In this document: positions 23,685 through 35,921 of the stretch, piece after piece
Layout: each line of letters begins with the position of its first letter
Position numbering within the stretch: the stretch's first letter is position 1
Source of the DNA: Xenopus tropicalis
Lineage: Eukaryota > Chordata > Amphibia > Anura > Pipidae
Length of the DNA stretch: 64,000 bases
Assembly (NCBI RefSeq): GCF_000004195.4
Contig: NC_030678.2
Coordinates: forward strand, 79,272,904 to 79,336,903
Reading direction: 5' to 3'
Position numbers and translations under genes: made by a program
Notes under the pieces: generated by a model
Databases searched by the model: none
Seen by the model: only the letters and a program-made list of their open reading frames with translations
Told to the model about the DNA's origin: nothing

Positions 23685-24697
23685 CTCTATGGCCAAAAGT
23701 ATCTGGACACCTGACTGTCCAACATCTTATTCTCAAACCAAGGGTATCAATTGGTCCTCCATTTGCTGCTATAACAGTCTTTACTCTTCTGGGAAGGCTT
23801 TTTACTAGATTTTGGAACATCGTTGTTAGGATTAGTTCTATTCAGCTGATGTTGTGGTTGAGGCAAAGCTTGCTGTTGGTTTTCCAATTCAACCCATGGG
23901 GTTGATTCACTAAAGGTCGTTAAAACGAGCGCTATTTTTAGCATGCGTTAAAAATGTTATCGCTTCTTATTTTTTGCGACTTAACGCATGATTCACTAAA
24001 AGGATACTTGCATTACTTTAGACACGATGTTGTATGTGTTGTTTAAGTCACGATTAGCATTTTTCTTGCGTAATTTTCCGCATGTGCGTTAATTCCCGCT
24101 GTGCACGATATATTTCACTGCTTTCTATATTAGCGCACAATTTAACACATTAACCATTATGTTCATAAAACTACTTTTCTGAAAATGACCATTTCCCTGA
24201 AAACTGGAGGATGCATCACTCTAGGGCCAACACATACTTGAAAAAATCCCACTGCAACATCCATATTGTGTTGCCAAAAGCTCACCAACCACAATTTTGT
24301 TTAAGTACCGCCTGTCCCAAGTAGGTGTTAATCTTTGCACAGACTAATGCGATATTTAGCGCGTTTATTTGTTATGTGTTTGTGAATCATGGGTTAGTAT
24401 TATTTCTACGTGCAAATTAACTCATGCGTTAAAATTAATTGATTTAACGCATGCAAAATTACTTTGACGAATCGGTTGTTATTTATTGTGTCACTTTGAA
24501 CGCAAAAAAACATGCGATAATGCTTATCAACCTTTAGTGAATCAACCCCCATGTGTTCAGTTGACATGAGGCCGTGGGCTCTCTGCAGGGATGTCAATTC
24601 TTCCACTTCCATCTTAGAAAATCCATGATGTACAAACTTTGCTTAGTTCACAGGGGGCATGAATGTGCTGCAACAATCCCCCAAACTGTTGTCACAA
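23685..24697 (-). mobile_element. Tc1-like element remnant, split by a MITE
   Basis: The outer parts (23685-23897 and 24550-24697) join into a - strand Tc1 3' half. CTATGGCCAAAAGTATCTGG is a familiar Tc1 terminal sequence. Coding traces include KSLPRRVKTVIAANGGP near the C-terminus and a W.ELE.QQ segment, with frameshifts between them. The MITE at 23898-24549 separates them. The N-terminal half is absent. Confidence 0.65.
23898..24549. repeat. 652-bp MITE inserted in the Tc1 remnant
   Basis: The ends GGGGTTGATTCACTAAAGGT and ACCTTTAGTGAATCAACCCC are perfect inverted repeats, flanked by CAT on both sides. The interior is rich in GCGTTAA and TTAACGC words. Confidence 0.85.
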
Positions 24698-25049
24698 AGT
24701 AGAAAGCAAGTAACTGTCAAGAGTTGTTTTCAATGGAACCAGGGACCCTAGCTCATTGTCCATTCCAGTTTACCTTCCAGATCCCAGATGGTCCATTAAA
24801 CTAAAGGAAATGTTTTTTGGGCTGCAAAAGTTTACCAAAACACAGGAAACATACACAGCCTTCATATTACAAATAAACTCCATCCAGACAGTTTGGAAGT
24901 TAAGGATATAAGTCTTAGTATATAAGTGAAAAGAGAGCTGTAGAGAGAATCTTTACTAGTTGCTAGCTTCTAAAAATATTACACAAATTAATATAGAGCT
25001 GCAGAGTACCCTCTGACAAACTGAGCTGCATGCTATTATAGAAGAAGGA

Positions 25050-25215
25050 AAGATAAAAACTAAGTGAGCTTTATCAGAAAGGTCTATGTAAATACAGCCA
25101 TAAGCACTCACAGAAACGCTGCACTGAGTCTCCTCTCAGTCCTTGCTCCATAGCCATAGCATTTCCATAATTTCACAAGGCAAAATGCTTGTAGTGCATA
25201 TCAGCAGTGAGCGAC
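25050..25215. repeat. Half copy of the 51902-type MITE
   Basis: GAGCTTTATCAGAAAGGTCT, then GCACTCACAGAAACGCTGCA, match the left arm of the element at 51902-52351. Neither TTAA terminus is preserved. Confidence 0.5.
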
Positions 25216-25330
25216 TCCTACAGTTTCTGGTGAAATGCTAATCATTAGTACAGTATAAAATTTGCTCAGTCATCTGATTTTGCCAGGTATTTCCAAATAG
25301 CCAATAATCCAAACAAAAAAGTAAAATATA

Positions 25331-25648
25331 TACAGGTATGGGATCTGTTATCCGGAAACCCGATATCCAGAAAGCTCCAAATTACGGAAAGCCTGTCTCC
25401 AATAGACTCCATTTTAATCAATTAATTCAGATTTTGAAAACTGATTTCCTTTTTCTCTGTAAAAATAAAACAGTGCTTTGTATTTGATCCCAACTAAGAT
25501 ATAATTAATCCTTACTGGATGTAAAATAATCCTATTGGGTTTAATTAATGTTTTACTGATTTTTTAGCAGACTTAAGGTATGAAGATCCAAATTACAGAA
25601 AGACCCCTTATCCGGAATACCTTTGGTCCCGAGCATTCTAGATAACTA
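25331..25648. repeat. TACAGGTATGGG-type MITE
   Basis: Left end TACAGGTATGGGATCTGTTA, internal CAGATTTTGAAAACTGATTT, right portion CTTATCCGGAATACC then GAGCATTCTAGATAA. The last bases of the right terminus are lost. Same family as 5876-6206. Confidence 0.75.
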
Positions 25649-25689
25649 TAGAATGTACTTAGTCTGACTACCTAATCCAAAATTATGGA

Positions 25690-25965
25690 CAATGTATATA
25701 GAAAAAACAAAAAGGTCCAGACTAATATAATGAAAAAAAGAAATCTTTACTGCACCACGCAGGTCAAATACAACGTTTTGAGGCTCCCGCCTCTTTGTCA
25801 AGTAACAAGATAATGAAATAGCACACAAGGTATAAATAGGGGCAAGCTTATAAGCCACTCCCCTAAATAAAGTACTAGATGCTAAATGAAACTTTGCACA
25901 TTTCGTGTATATGAAATATCCATACACTCTGTCTTTTTGTAGCACCACTCCGATCACCCCAATTT
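25690..25965 (-). mobile_element. Penelope-like element terminal fragment
   Basis: On the - strand the fragment carries a hammerhead-like motif (25769-25804) followed by TTGTATTTGACCTGCGTGG, an arrangement shared with the ends of other PLE copies here. No coding part remains. The open frame across it is unlikely to be translated. Confidence 0.4.
25769..25804 (-). ncRNA. Hammerhead-like motif
   Basis: Read on the - strand: helix I TAC/GTA, core TTGACAA plus one extra A, helix II GAGGC/GCCTC, then AAA, a palindromic ACGT (helix III) and T at the expected cleavage position. It differs from the active hammerhead core by C3 to T, G8 to A and G12 to A. Confidence 0.4.
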
Positions 25966-26320
25966 TTACATTGACTTTGAGAAATTTTTCAAACTGCTGC
26001 CAGTCTTACAGCTTTGAAGCTACACTCCCCAAACTTCAATAACATAATCACGGGGTCACCCCAAATGAAACATAGACATTTGTTGGATGACCCAAGTGGG
26101 AGAAGCCAACAACAGCCAATCAAATTTCAACTATTGACTTTAATGGGGAAATTTAAACTGCTCTCTTCCAGCTTTGAGGCTACACTAACCAAACTTGATT
26201 CACATAGTCATGGAGTCAGGTAACTGTCGTTCAAGTTTAGAAAAAGTGGATGGAAAAGTGGATTGGGCCACTAACAGCCAATCAGATTTCATCCATTGAA
26301 TTTAATTGGTTTAAATTTAA

Positions 26321-26738
26321 AGGACATGTCAACCCCAAAAATAATTTTGTGCCTAACAAAAGAAAACATAATTCCAATGTGAATTTATTGAACATTTTTA
26401 GTGCTTTAAAAGTTATGAGCAAATGTAATTGCTATAGAAAGCAGCATTCGCTGAACTCCTGGTTGTTACTTTTAAAACAATGTTGCAAAGGTCTTGCTTC
26501 TCCAGCAAGTTAGGTCCGTTATTCTGCAGCCTTGTGTTACATTGTTTCATATGCCAGAGCCACCAGGGCAGAGAATAGAAAGTGACAGGCAAACACTACT
26601 TCTAATAGCAATTATATATACAAATAAGTAGAAAAACCATTACAAATTTGTAATGAATGTATATTGCAAAGTTGCTTAGAATTATCTTTATTTTATATTT
26701 ATTTTATCAAAAAATTATATTTTGGGTTGACTTTTCCT
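26321..26738. repeat. 418-bp TTAA MITE
   Basis: TTAA at 26317-26320 and 26739-26742. Termini AGGACATGTCAACCC and GGGTTGACTTTTCCT. The short frame inside is not a gene. Confidence 0.8.
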
Positions 26739-26989
26739 TTAAAATGCTGTCATTCTCACACTATCACCAATCGGATGTCACTCATTGACTTTCAGTGGGG
26801 AAATTTAAATTGCTGCCAGAAACTATTAAAATCCCCAAACTTTGCAAGGTGGTTTTTACTATATAACTGTGGTCCAAGGTTAGAAAAAGTGGTCGGAGCC
26901 AATAACAGATCAGATTTTATTCAGTGACTTCACGTTTTTCCAATCAACAGTTTGTTCTCAAACTTCCATTTCTAGTTCTCAATCTTCTT

Positions 26990-27495
26990 TTTCTTTGTTC
27001 TCCCCATTTTCTAAACATTTCTCCTCGTACAGTTTTAGGAGTACAAAAACCAAACTCTCCACACTCCCTCGTCAGATTGCTTGTGCTTTTTTTTCCAGTT
27101 AGGATATTTAGTGCTAAAAAAAATTGCAACTTTTCCGAGATTTACTTTTTGTCAAAACGACTAAAAATCCAAATCCAACAATTCCCCAGCTAAAACCTGG
27201 CGAGATCATGTAGAAATCAATGGCAGATGTCCCTTCCCTGGAGGATCCTTCTTTTGCTTCCAAACTTTTTGAAGGTTTTGAATTTTCAACACTCGCAGTA
27301 ACTCAGCAACAATTCGCAGTTTTCATGCGGCAAGTCTAAAAATTCTGAATTTTGCGACTTTTTTTGCCACTTTCCTGCACAGGCTTTTTCAGTTCAGACT
27401 TTTTAGTAAATATGAGACATTTGTAGAAATGAGTTTATTCAAATTTTAAAATAAAAACAATAACAAATGTTAGAGTTTTAGTAAATCTGCTCCTA
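26990..27495. repeat. Probable old MITE
   Basis: GCGACTTTTTTTGCCACTTT, then AGTAAATCTGCTCCTAAGAC at the right, resemble the TAGTAAATC...CCCC ends of the CpG-dense MITE family. The left end is unclear. Confidence 0.3.
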
Positions 27496-27652
27496 AGACT
27501 TTTACTACATTTCCTCAATAAACTCTTTTAAAAAGTGACATATTACACTGCACTTTACATTTAAGGTTCATCATTCACATCAGTCTCTGCACAAATCTCT
27601 CAAAAAAGGTAAAGTATTTTATTACCTGTCACTTCCTAACCACACTCTAAGC

Positions 27653-27959
27653 CAGGGATCCCCAACTTTTCTTACTTGTGAGCCACAATCAAATGTAAAA
27701 AGACTTGGAGAGCAACACAAGCACCATAAAAGTTCATGGAGGAGCCAAATAAGGGCTGTGATTGGCTATTAGGGGCCTCTATGCACTCTATCGGCTTACA
27801 GGGGGCTTTATTTGGTTGTAAATCTTGTTTTTATTCATCCAAAACTTGCCACCAAGTCAGGAATTCAAAAATAACTCCCTGGTTTGGGGGCACTGAGAGC
27901 AACATCCAAGGGGTTGGGGAGCAACATGTTGCTCACGAGACACTGGTTGGGGATCACTG
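27653..27959. mobile_element. 307-bp hAT nonautonomous element
   Basis: An exact 8-bp target duplication CTCTAAGC (27645-27652 and 27960-27967) flanks the termini CAGGGATCCCCAACTTTTC and GGTTGGGGATCACTG. The 8-bp duplication and CAGGG/CACTG ends are hAT hallmarks. A sister copy lies at 46745-47033. Confidence 0.92.
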
Positions 27960-27967
27960 CTCTAAGC

Positions 27968-28492
27968 CATACCTCCCAACTGTCCTGATTTTTGCATGAC
28001 AGTCCCACTTTTAACAGCTCAGCCCGCAGTCCCGAATTCTTACTGAAAAGTCCCTCAATTCCCTTTAATCTCCTGCACTGAACGCTAAAAAAGATACAAA
28101 CTTAATTAAAAAGTAGCTTTCGGCAGAGAGCCCAGAAATTTTAACAAGCAATACCTGCACTTACATACATTGTTTCTCAAACTTAGTTAAATAAGTGGGC
28201 TTTTGGCAGAGAGCCCAGAAATGTAACAAGCTACACCTGCACTGAGATACAATTGTCTCTCGGGGGAACTGAGATTTGCAGCTTAAAGGGCAATTTAGCA
28301 AGACTGTAATAACACATAAAACAAACCCAAAACCCCCAGAAATGTGTTCAAACTTTAAATAACCAGCCAAATTTAGTAAAATTTGAGTGGTATTTAGGGG
28401 GTGTAGTTGCAAACATGGTCAAAAAATTTGCTGCGCTACGTGCAGCATTTCTTTCTCTCCCTCATTCTATTTTTCTAATGTTGGGAGGTATG
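27968..28492. repeat. CATACCTCCCAAC-ended MITE
   Basis: CATACCTCCCAAC at the left is matched by GTTGGGAGGTATG at the right. It contains an internal direct repeat of GGCAGAGAGCCCAGAAAT (near 28122 and 28206). It abuts the target duplication of the preceding hAT element. Confidence 0.75.
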
Positions 28493-28499
28493 ATATATA

Positions 28500-31030
28500 T
28501 ATGATCTGAAGGAGGAATTCAATATATGCCCAATATCAAATAGATTTATTGAAGGGAGACTGACATTTTGACCCACCAAGGGACTTTTTCAAAGTCCACA
28601 TCCATCAAGCAACAAGCCTAATAAACCACTTGTGGCAGGAAAGAGACAGCAGGCACTCAGAATTGATGTTATAGTGTAAAGAATACGTAACAAATTGAAA
28701 GGAAAAAAACCAAAACCTAATACTAAATACTACATAATGTCACACAAATAAACTTATAGCATAATGTGCATTGGCTATAAAGTAAAGGTTAAAAGTTGTT
28801 ACATAGTATCAGATACTTTGTATCAGTGCCCATAAATGTACCTAAAACAAAAAAGACGAAGATACTTAAAAGAGAGTAAAAGCCATTGCAGAGTAGGGGA
28901 ATGCTGAAAAAACAAACAGCAGAACAGCGAGTTTTCAGAGAGTGTAAAGTGAAACCCAACACTGGATCGCTAACAGGCACAGAGGAGTCGAAGTAGCTGT
29001 GTCAATGACGTGTACGGAGGTCAGCATCACACAGACTACACTTCCCAGCAGCTCCAATAGTGTACTTTGCAAGATCCTAGAGTATACAGCTTTAATGGTT
29101 ATGGTACAGGTGGCCAATCAGAATATATTAAACATAATTTGAAAGTATTCCAAAACAAATATAAATAATGTAAAGGCGCTGGATACTAACCAAACAAGCA
29201 TTAATGTATCTCATGGCTGTGACATATCCAGCACGGTGCCCATTTATTAGAGCCTACATAAAGCTCACAAATATCAATAATCAGTTGAATTAGCTCTGGA
29301 GACTCAACACCACCATTCCATTGTGGGGCCATGGTTATAGACTCATCCTATTATTAATCAGACAAATTAGCGCTGGATACAGAGTCTCAGCACCACCACT
29401 CCATCGTTGGGGCTAGTTGTAGACTCCAATTGTGAGCTAACTATTAAAGTAATAATGTCCAGAAGAGCGATAACCACAAGAACCGCATAGATGGAGACAG
29501 TGTAAAACAAATGGATAGATGTAGTCAGATAGCAGGCACCCCGGGAGGGGGGTGCAGTTAGAGATACATCCACAAAACCGTGGTAGTAGAGTGTGTGAAG
29601 AGAATAGAAAGTATCAAGAGAAAAAGCAAGGTCTAATGAATAGCTAACATAAAAAAATTGTCAATCTTAGACTCAGAAATAAGTCCATTGGGTCCCATGG
29701 GGTGAGCCATACAATAAATAACAGTATTTAGTATAGCATAATGTCACATATACTAAATAGAAAGGGGCATAAGGGATTAGTTCATTGAAACCAAAAGGAC
29801 TAATCATGTCCAGTCGGAGTATCCATCTCAGTTCAAGTAGTAGAAGTTATTTTTATCAGTCTCCATCCCTAATTGGGGGGGCGAACGTGATCAATAATCA
29901 TGCTTTTTAAGCTAGCCAGTGTATGTTTAAATTCAACAAAATGCATTGCTGCCCTTACCAGTGGCCAAAGCAGTTTTAATACCCAATCTGTGGTTAGCCA
30001 TTCTGTCTCTGAATGAAGTAATGGTTTTACCTACAGTATATAGAGCAGGCCACATGGGCATTTAATAATATAGATCACAAATTAAGACAGACACGATAGT
30101 CTGTATTGGATATTAATTGGTCTTCCTGAATATGGATGTGTGAAGCTGGATCCTGCCATCATGTATCGCAAGTGGCACAGTCTAGACATTTATAACATCC
30201 CAGTTTAGAACTAGTAAGGCAGGAGGTTGTTCCTTTTACTATAGCAATATGCGGGGTCCAATTTCACCAACAGATCCCTAAGGTTACATCCCCTTCTGTA
30301 AGCTATCTGTGCATAGTTCCTAAAAAAAGGGAGTAGGCTTTTATCTTTTTGCAACACAGTCCAGTGATTGATCATTGCCTTAGGTATCTCCAAAGTCTCA
30401 TGTGAGTATGTAGTTCGAAAAGTTAGTCTTTCATTTTCAGTTACATCCAAAGATTGTTCACAATAGAGAGCTTTATCCTGCTTTAGTGTGAGTACATACT
30501 GTTTACTTGCCAATAGTTCATGATGTGGGTAACCCTTCTGTGTAACTCCTGTAATTAGATCAAGTTGGGCATGCAACTCTCCCCTAATTGAGTTTATTCC
30601 TCATCATTCTGACCATTTGGGCATATGGAATACTTGCACATGGCACGATTGCCAATGTAGTAATGTATTTCTGTTAGTGGTTTTACGGTGGCTAGTGGTT
30701 TCAATTATATTGTTAGTCAGACTCACTGATATGTGCTGTAAATTTGATAGTAGTCGGTAAACATTCAGATGGTCATGGTGTAAAATTGTTCACTGCTACC
30801 GATCCAAAAAAGGAACAAATCATCAGTAAAGCACCACAACTCATAAATATCATCTTTAAAAGGGGTAAGTATGTACGCCTGTTCTAAATTGGCCATAAAA
30901 ACATTGGCAAAGGCAGGAGCTACATTTGACCCCATGCTGGTACCGCTCACTTGCAGATAATAACATCAAATTTAAAGTAGTTCATAGTAAGACAGCACTC
31001 CATCAGTTCCATATATATATTTTACACAGA
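28500..31030 (-). mobile_element. Penelope-like element, 5'-truncated, degenerate
   Basis: The - strand encodes part of a PLE reverse transcriptase at 30765-30950 (GTSMGSNVAPAFANVF, then FTDDLFLFW, the motif C region with the DD pair). The RT thumb region is at 30211-30576 (SHETLEIPKAMINHW). Across stops at about 29900-30130 there are traces of a GIY-YIG nuclease ([19 protein letters not shown], frame-broken). The 3' end near 28500-28610 carries a hammerhead-like motif. The 5' part of the RT gene beyond 31030 is missing. This family is distinct from the PLE at 34385-44371. Confidence 0.75.
28558..28596 (-). ncRNA. Hammerhead-like motif at PLE end
   Basis: On the - strand: helix I GACT/AGTC, core TTGAAAA plus an extra A, helix II GTCCC/GGGTC (one mismatch), AAA, then ATGT and C at the cleavage position. 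The architecture is kept, but several core bases differ from the active consensus. Confidence 0.4.
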
Positions 31031-31894
31031 TGACGTTCTTTGGCTTATGTGGCATTTTAAATGTTGCCAGAGAAGCAGTGCTGGATTTCTTATCCGGGCG
31101 CCCCTAGGCCATCCCCATTCATCGACACCCATCGACTTCTCCCCATTGCTCCGTATGGGAGGAAAATTTCAAAATTTTGCTGCAGCGGGGCGGCATGCCA
31201 CCCCTAAATCTGTGCTCCTTATATTTGCTTTACTTATTCCCATATGTTAATCTGGCACTATGGTTCTCCTTTTCCTACAAGAGGCCACCATATTGGCAGT
31301 TAATTATCATCTCTCTCTCCTGACAGGGCAACTCCACAAAGAATCAAGATGGGCCACATGGTACTGCTGCCCTTACTTCAATAAGATGTATTGTTAAGAA
31401 CAGCAAGACCCTAGTCTGCACATAATCCTGTTTACTTCAATCATGTGAGAAGTGTTCAGGAAAAACAGCCTGGAATCTTCCATTTCTATGATTAACACCT
31501 TTTGCTGCAGTTTTCAGACATGGATGGTGTCACAATAATGCAAAAATAGTGTATTCTGTAACTGTTTTTGGAACCAATGAAAGCTATTTCATGGCTCAGG
31601 TTCCCTCTGGTGACAACATAAAATACTGCAGCAGCAAGAAACAAATTCACTAATAATTTATGAGATGTTTGCATATTTTTTATTTGCAGCACTATATTGT
31701 CTATATTTTGAAATACCTATATGCATGTTAGTGTATATGTATTTGTGTGCATACAGATGTCTGCATGTGAGGTTTTATGACTAAATTTAAGGTATGAGAA
31801 TCTGACAAAACTTTTGACTATTTTTCAGGCTTGAAAATGTTCTAATCTAAATTGTAACATTATGGTTGTATATCATTACACTGGACTGTTCCTT

Positions 31895-32179
31895 TAGGGA
31901 TACACCGAATCCAGGATTTGGCCAAGATTCAGCCTTTTTCAGCAAGATTTGGCCGAATCCATGCCTCTGGCTGAACCAAATCCTTAAAATCACGTGACTT
32001 TTTGTCTCATAAACATGGAAGTTGAAAATGTTTGAAGTATGCAGTTCATTTTAACTCTTCCTTGCCCTCATTTGCATATGCAAATTAGGGTTTGGATTTG
32101 GTTGTGTATTCAGCCTAATCTTTCACAAAAGATTTGGGGTTCGGCCAGATCCTAAAATAGTGGATAAGGTGCATCCCTA
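31895..32179. repeat. TAGGGATGCACCGAATCC-type MITE
   Basis: TAGGGATACACCGAATCC at the left and GGTGCATCCCTA at the right are inverted partners, and GGATTTGGCC words occur in both arms. Confidence 0.7.
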
Positions 32180-32184
32180 AAATG

Positions 32185-32385
32185 ATTTCCTTTTTCTCTG
32201 TAATAATAAAACAGTACCTTGTACTTGATGATAACTAAGTTACATTAATTATAATATTAATATTAGAGGCAAAATAATCCTATTGGGCTCAATTTTTAAA
32301 TGATTTTTAGCAGATATTTAAATTATGGAAAAAAACTGATCTGGAAAACCCCAGGTTCTAAGCATTCTGGATAATAGATCCCTTG
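32185..32385. repeat. TACAGGTATGGG-type MITE, internal and right part
   Basis: GATTTCCTTTTTCTCTGTAA, then AAACAGTACCTTGTACTTGA and AAGCATTCTGGATAATAGAT, match the family at 5876-6206. The left end is missing. Confidence 0.65.
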
Positions 32386-32993
32386 ACTGACAGATGATCA
32401 AAGTTGTGCTTTTTGGGCATAAATGTCACAACTGTTATATCTTTCCCCTAATCATTTTTTTAAAGGTTTTATGCTTTAGGTAGTGAGATTCTTTTGGAAA
32501 ATCATAATTCCAATTTTTTTTTACAGTTTTATATATTTAAAATTCAATTTCCACTTAGAAAACGTCACTACAGATTTTTAATGCATTACAGGCAAACAGT
32601 GTGGGTGGGTTGTTTTCATTAGGGGAAATATACAGTTGAGGATGCAGAAGAACAATTTTTAAAAACGATAATGAAAAAATAATAACCTCAAGCATCCACT
32701 CTTCCCTCTTCTCATAAAGGAAACATATACCCAAACATGTAACAATGTAAAATTGTTCCAAGCACTCTCCCAGGCACTTTTGCAACATAATTATTTTGTG
32801 TTTTTTTTTATCTTTCCGTGTGACAGGAGCAATAGAACTGATCAGAGAAGTGCCAGATGATGCTTTCTAAATGAGTAAACATCAGAGGGTGCTTCTCTTG
32901 CACATTCATTATATTAGGAGTTAACTACTAATATCAAGAAATCTAAAAGAGCAAATAACATAAATTGAAAATGTGCTCAGAAGAGCACTCTAA

Positions 32994-33332
32994 AGCTGGC
33001 CATACACGCACCGATACTATCGTACGAAACCTCGTTTCGTACGATATTCGGTGCGTGTATGGCATGTCGGCGAGTCAACCGATATCGCAGGAAGCTGCTG
33101 ATATCGGACGACTCGCCGATCGGCCAGGTTAGAAAACCTTGATCGGCGCCATAGAAGGCGCCTGACCAAAATCTGCCCTCAGGGCTGAATCGGCAGAAGG
33201 AGGTAGAAATCCTATTGTTTCTACCTCCTTATCTGCTGTTTCAGCCCTGACTGTGTGTGGCGGATCTAACGATGTTTCGTGCGACCGATGGTCGCACAAA
33301 ACATCGTCAGATCGCCACGTGTATGGCCAGCT
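32994..33332. repeat. 339-bp highly structured MITE
   Basis: AGCTGGCCATACACG and CGTGTATGGCCAGCT are exact inverted ends, flanked by TAA at 32991-32993 and 33333-33335. Subhairpins fold around CGATACTATCGTACGAAAC and GGAGGTAGAAATCC. The right TAA is shared with the next MITE. Confidence 0.88.
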
Positions 33333-33335
33333 TAA

Positions 33336-33807
33336 GGGGCACATTCATGAAAACGTGAGTCCGAATCCCAAATGGGATTAATTCAGATTGGATAAGATAA
33401 TTTCTTAAGATCACAAATATCACGAATATGCTTACAAAAAAATCTCATTAGTCACGATAATATCGTATTGGCGATCTGAAAGTCATGAAATTTTCGTATC
33501 CGAATGATCGTAAAATGCAGGAAAACCTTTCTGACTTTGATCCTTCTGTGCATGATTTTGGAAGCCTCCCATAGGAATCAATGGCACCGTGCAGCTCCAA
33601 CCTGGCCCAAGGAAAGTCACGATACCGAAGCTTGAATGAATCCGAAACTTTCGTACTCGGCGCGACAATACGATTTTGTTGCACAAATTTTGTCGCAAAG
33701 TAAGAAAAAGTAGCGAAAAATACGAAAAAGCAGCGCAGGTGCGAAAAAGTCGCCGACAATATGCCGAACGAACGCTCGGAGCGTTCGTGGATTAGTAAAT
33801 CTCCCCC
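33336..33807. repeat. 472-bp CpG-dense MITE (PIF/Harbinger-like)
   Basis: GGGGCACATTCATGAAAACG at the left, CGTGGATTAGTAAATCTCCCC at the right, flanked by TAA on both sides (33333-33335, 33808-33810). Same superfamily as 9176-9686. The overlapping - strand frames are translations of the palindrome. Confidence 0.7.
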
Positions 33808-34384
33808 TAAGTGTTTAACATTATTATATATCCCCCTTTAAAGTGATACTGACATGAAAAAATTACTTTTTAAAATTCTGAATCTACATAAAAAGTTCCA
33901 TATGGGTCATGTTGATAATTTTTTGCTCTGATAGGGCTGCTTTTATAAGTAATTGTTGCTTGAAGTTCCTAAACCTGACTGTTTTGCCAACCTGACTGTC
34001 TCTTCTCAACCTGTCAGTTATTGCTTCTAATGCTACTGGACTACTGCTGCACAAATATGGCTGCCCCCTCACAGAGTAACATGGGGGATCTGATAGGTAA
34101 TGTAAAAGCATCAGGCAAATACTTTTATGGCAAAATTATAAATAGCATGCAAAAACAATGTTGTGATAGATGTACAAAAGGTTTCATTTGTGGTGTCAGT
34201 ATCTCTTTAAGATTATTTTGGCATCAAAATGTGAAGCAAGAATGTAATCACATGCGATCACCATAGCATAATAATATCAATGTGTTCCTGCAACTGCTAT
34301 GATGATACCATTTTCACAGCATGTGTGGGCAGGAGAAAGCCAGCTCCCTTTTAGAAAATTCAACAGCCATGTTTTTTATATAGA

Positions 34385-34779
34385 ACAAAAGAAGGAAAGA
34401 CACATATATAACCCTGGCACACCTATAGAACAAATAAAAATTAAATTCTTTATTGGTTATTGATTAAAATCAATTTTAAAATGAAAGAAAAAGCAAGAAA
34501 AAGAACTTAAAAATGCAATGTCACAAATGTGACTAGTCTTACAGACTTGTCAGTAGAATTTAATTTCAGGCATAGGGTTTTGATTTTTAAGTTCTTTTTC
34601 TTGCTTTTTCTTTCATTTTAAAATTGATTTTAATCAATAACCAATAAAGAATTTAATTTTTATTTGTTCTATAGGTGTGCCAGGGTTATATATGTGTCTT
34701 TCCTTCTTTTGTTCTGCAAAATTCTATTACACATTGAGCACCCTATAAGTGGGTTGTAGCGCGGGGTCTCTCCTAACAT
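34385..34779 (+). repeat. Left PLE terminal repeat: inverted piece plus direct piece
   Basis: 34385-34512 is the reverse complement of about 34585-34712 and would form a hairpin of nearly 130 bp. 34513-34779 is the direct 267-bp copy, which matches 44105-44371 base for base in length with only about three substitutions that I could see. Confidence 0.88.
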
Positions 34780-35097
34780 ATAGTTAAAGTTTTGTGGGTC
34801 TTTCTTACCCTTTCTACCCCAGCACACCACCCAGCATTTTCTCTGATTAAGCCAAGTATGTCACAGAGAACGATTTCTCAATCATATAACCAAATTCCCT
34901 CTCTCAATATTAGAGAGAGGAACGAGCAAAGAAAAGAGAATTTGTCTTTAATTTTCTCCAAACCATAAATTATGATCCAAAGAGCGGAAATAATGATCTA
35001 CTGAAGGATCTGAAGGAAGTGATGTTCCAACAGACTAAAAGTTGGTGGAACATGAACTTCTTTGAACAATATACTAAACAGAATCTTATCCCTAGAG

Positions 35098-35921
35098 CAG
35101 TGCTGTCCAACTTCTGTGGTACCGAGGGCCGGAATTTTTCCGACCTACGTGGTGGAGGGCCGATAATGGAAGCCAGTTTTGACCACTCCCCTTTTTGAAA
35201 CCGCACCCACTTGAAACCACACCCATGTTATCACATGACCATATCCATATTAATGGTTGTAGTACAGCAAAAACCTGCCATACTCTGCCTGCCCTACCCT
35301 GCATGTGTGTGCCATACTCTGCCTGCCCTACCCTGCATGTGTGTGCCATACTCTTCCTTCCCTACCCTGCCTGTGTGCCATACTCTGCCTTCCCTACCCT
35401 GCCAGTGTGTGCCATACTCTGCCTTCCCTACCCTGCCAGTGTGTGCCATACTCTGCCTTCCCTACCCTGCCTGTGTGTGCCATACTCTGCCTACCCTACC
35501 CTGCCTGTGTGTGCCATACTCTGCCTTCCATACCCTGCCTGTGTGTGCCATACTCTGCTTGCCCTACACATAGGCAGCATACAGTGACACAATGCTGGCA
35601 GTGCTCCTACAGTCTGCACAATAACTATATATTAAAAAAACTTTTTAATTGCAGTACCACCTCAGTATATGTTCTTTTTGTAGTATGCAGGGATTATTTG
35701 TGGGTTTCTACTGCTCCTGAGGTGTGAACAGGGGAACAATGGGGGTGATTACAGCCTGAGCCTGAGGTGTGAACACTGCAGGGGGTGAACAATGCAGAGA
35801 TTAAAAGGTGTGAACAACACAGGGGATTACATATTTAAACAATACAGCCTGATTACAGCCTGAATCTGAGGTGAGAACCATGCAGGGGGGGCAGTTAATC
35901 TCAGTCAGTTGGACAGCACTG
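35098..35921. mobile_element. 824-bp hAT nonautonomous element inside the PLE gene
   Basis: An exact 8-bp duplication CCCTAGAG lies at 35090-35097 and 35922-35929. The termini CAGTGCTGTCCAACT and AGTTGGACAGCACTG are perfect inverted repeats. Removing the element and one duplication restores the PLE reading frame across the junction. It carries a minisatellite at 35277-35570. Confidence 0.95.
35277..35570. repeat. 34-bp minisatellite, 9 units, inside the hAT
   Basis: The unit is GCCATACTCTGCCTTCCCTA plus CCCTGCCTGTGTGT, with C/A changes in the last third. Because 34 is not a multiple of three, all three + frames stay open and give Cys/Leu/Pro-rich peptides. These are not genes. Confidence 0.92.

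Noticed and set aside
35195..35727. Three overlapping + frames of 120-140 codons with Cys/Pro/Leu repeats
   Set aside because: They are translations of a 34-bp minisatellite in a hAT element in all three frames.
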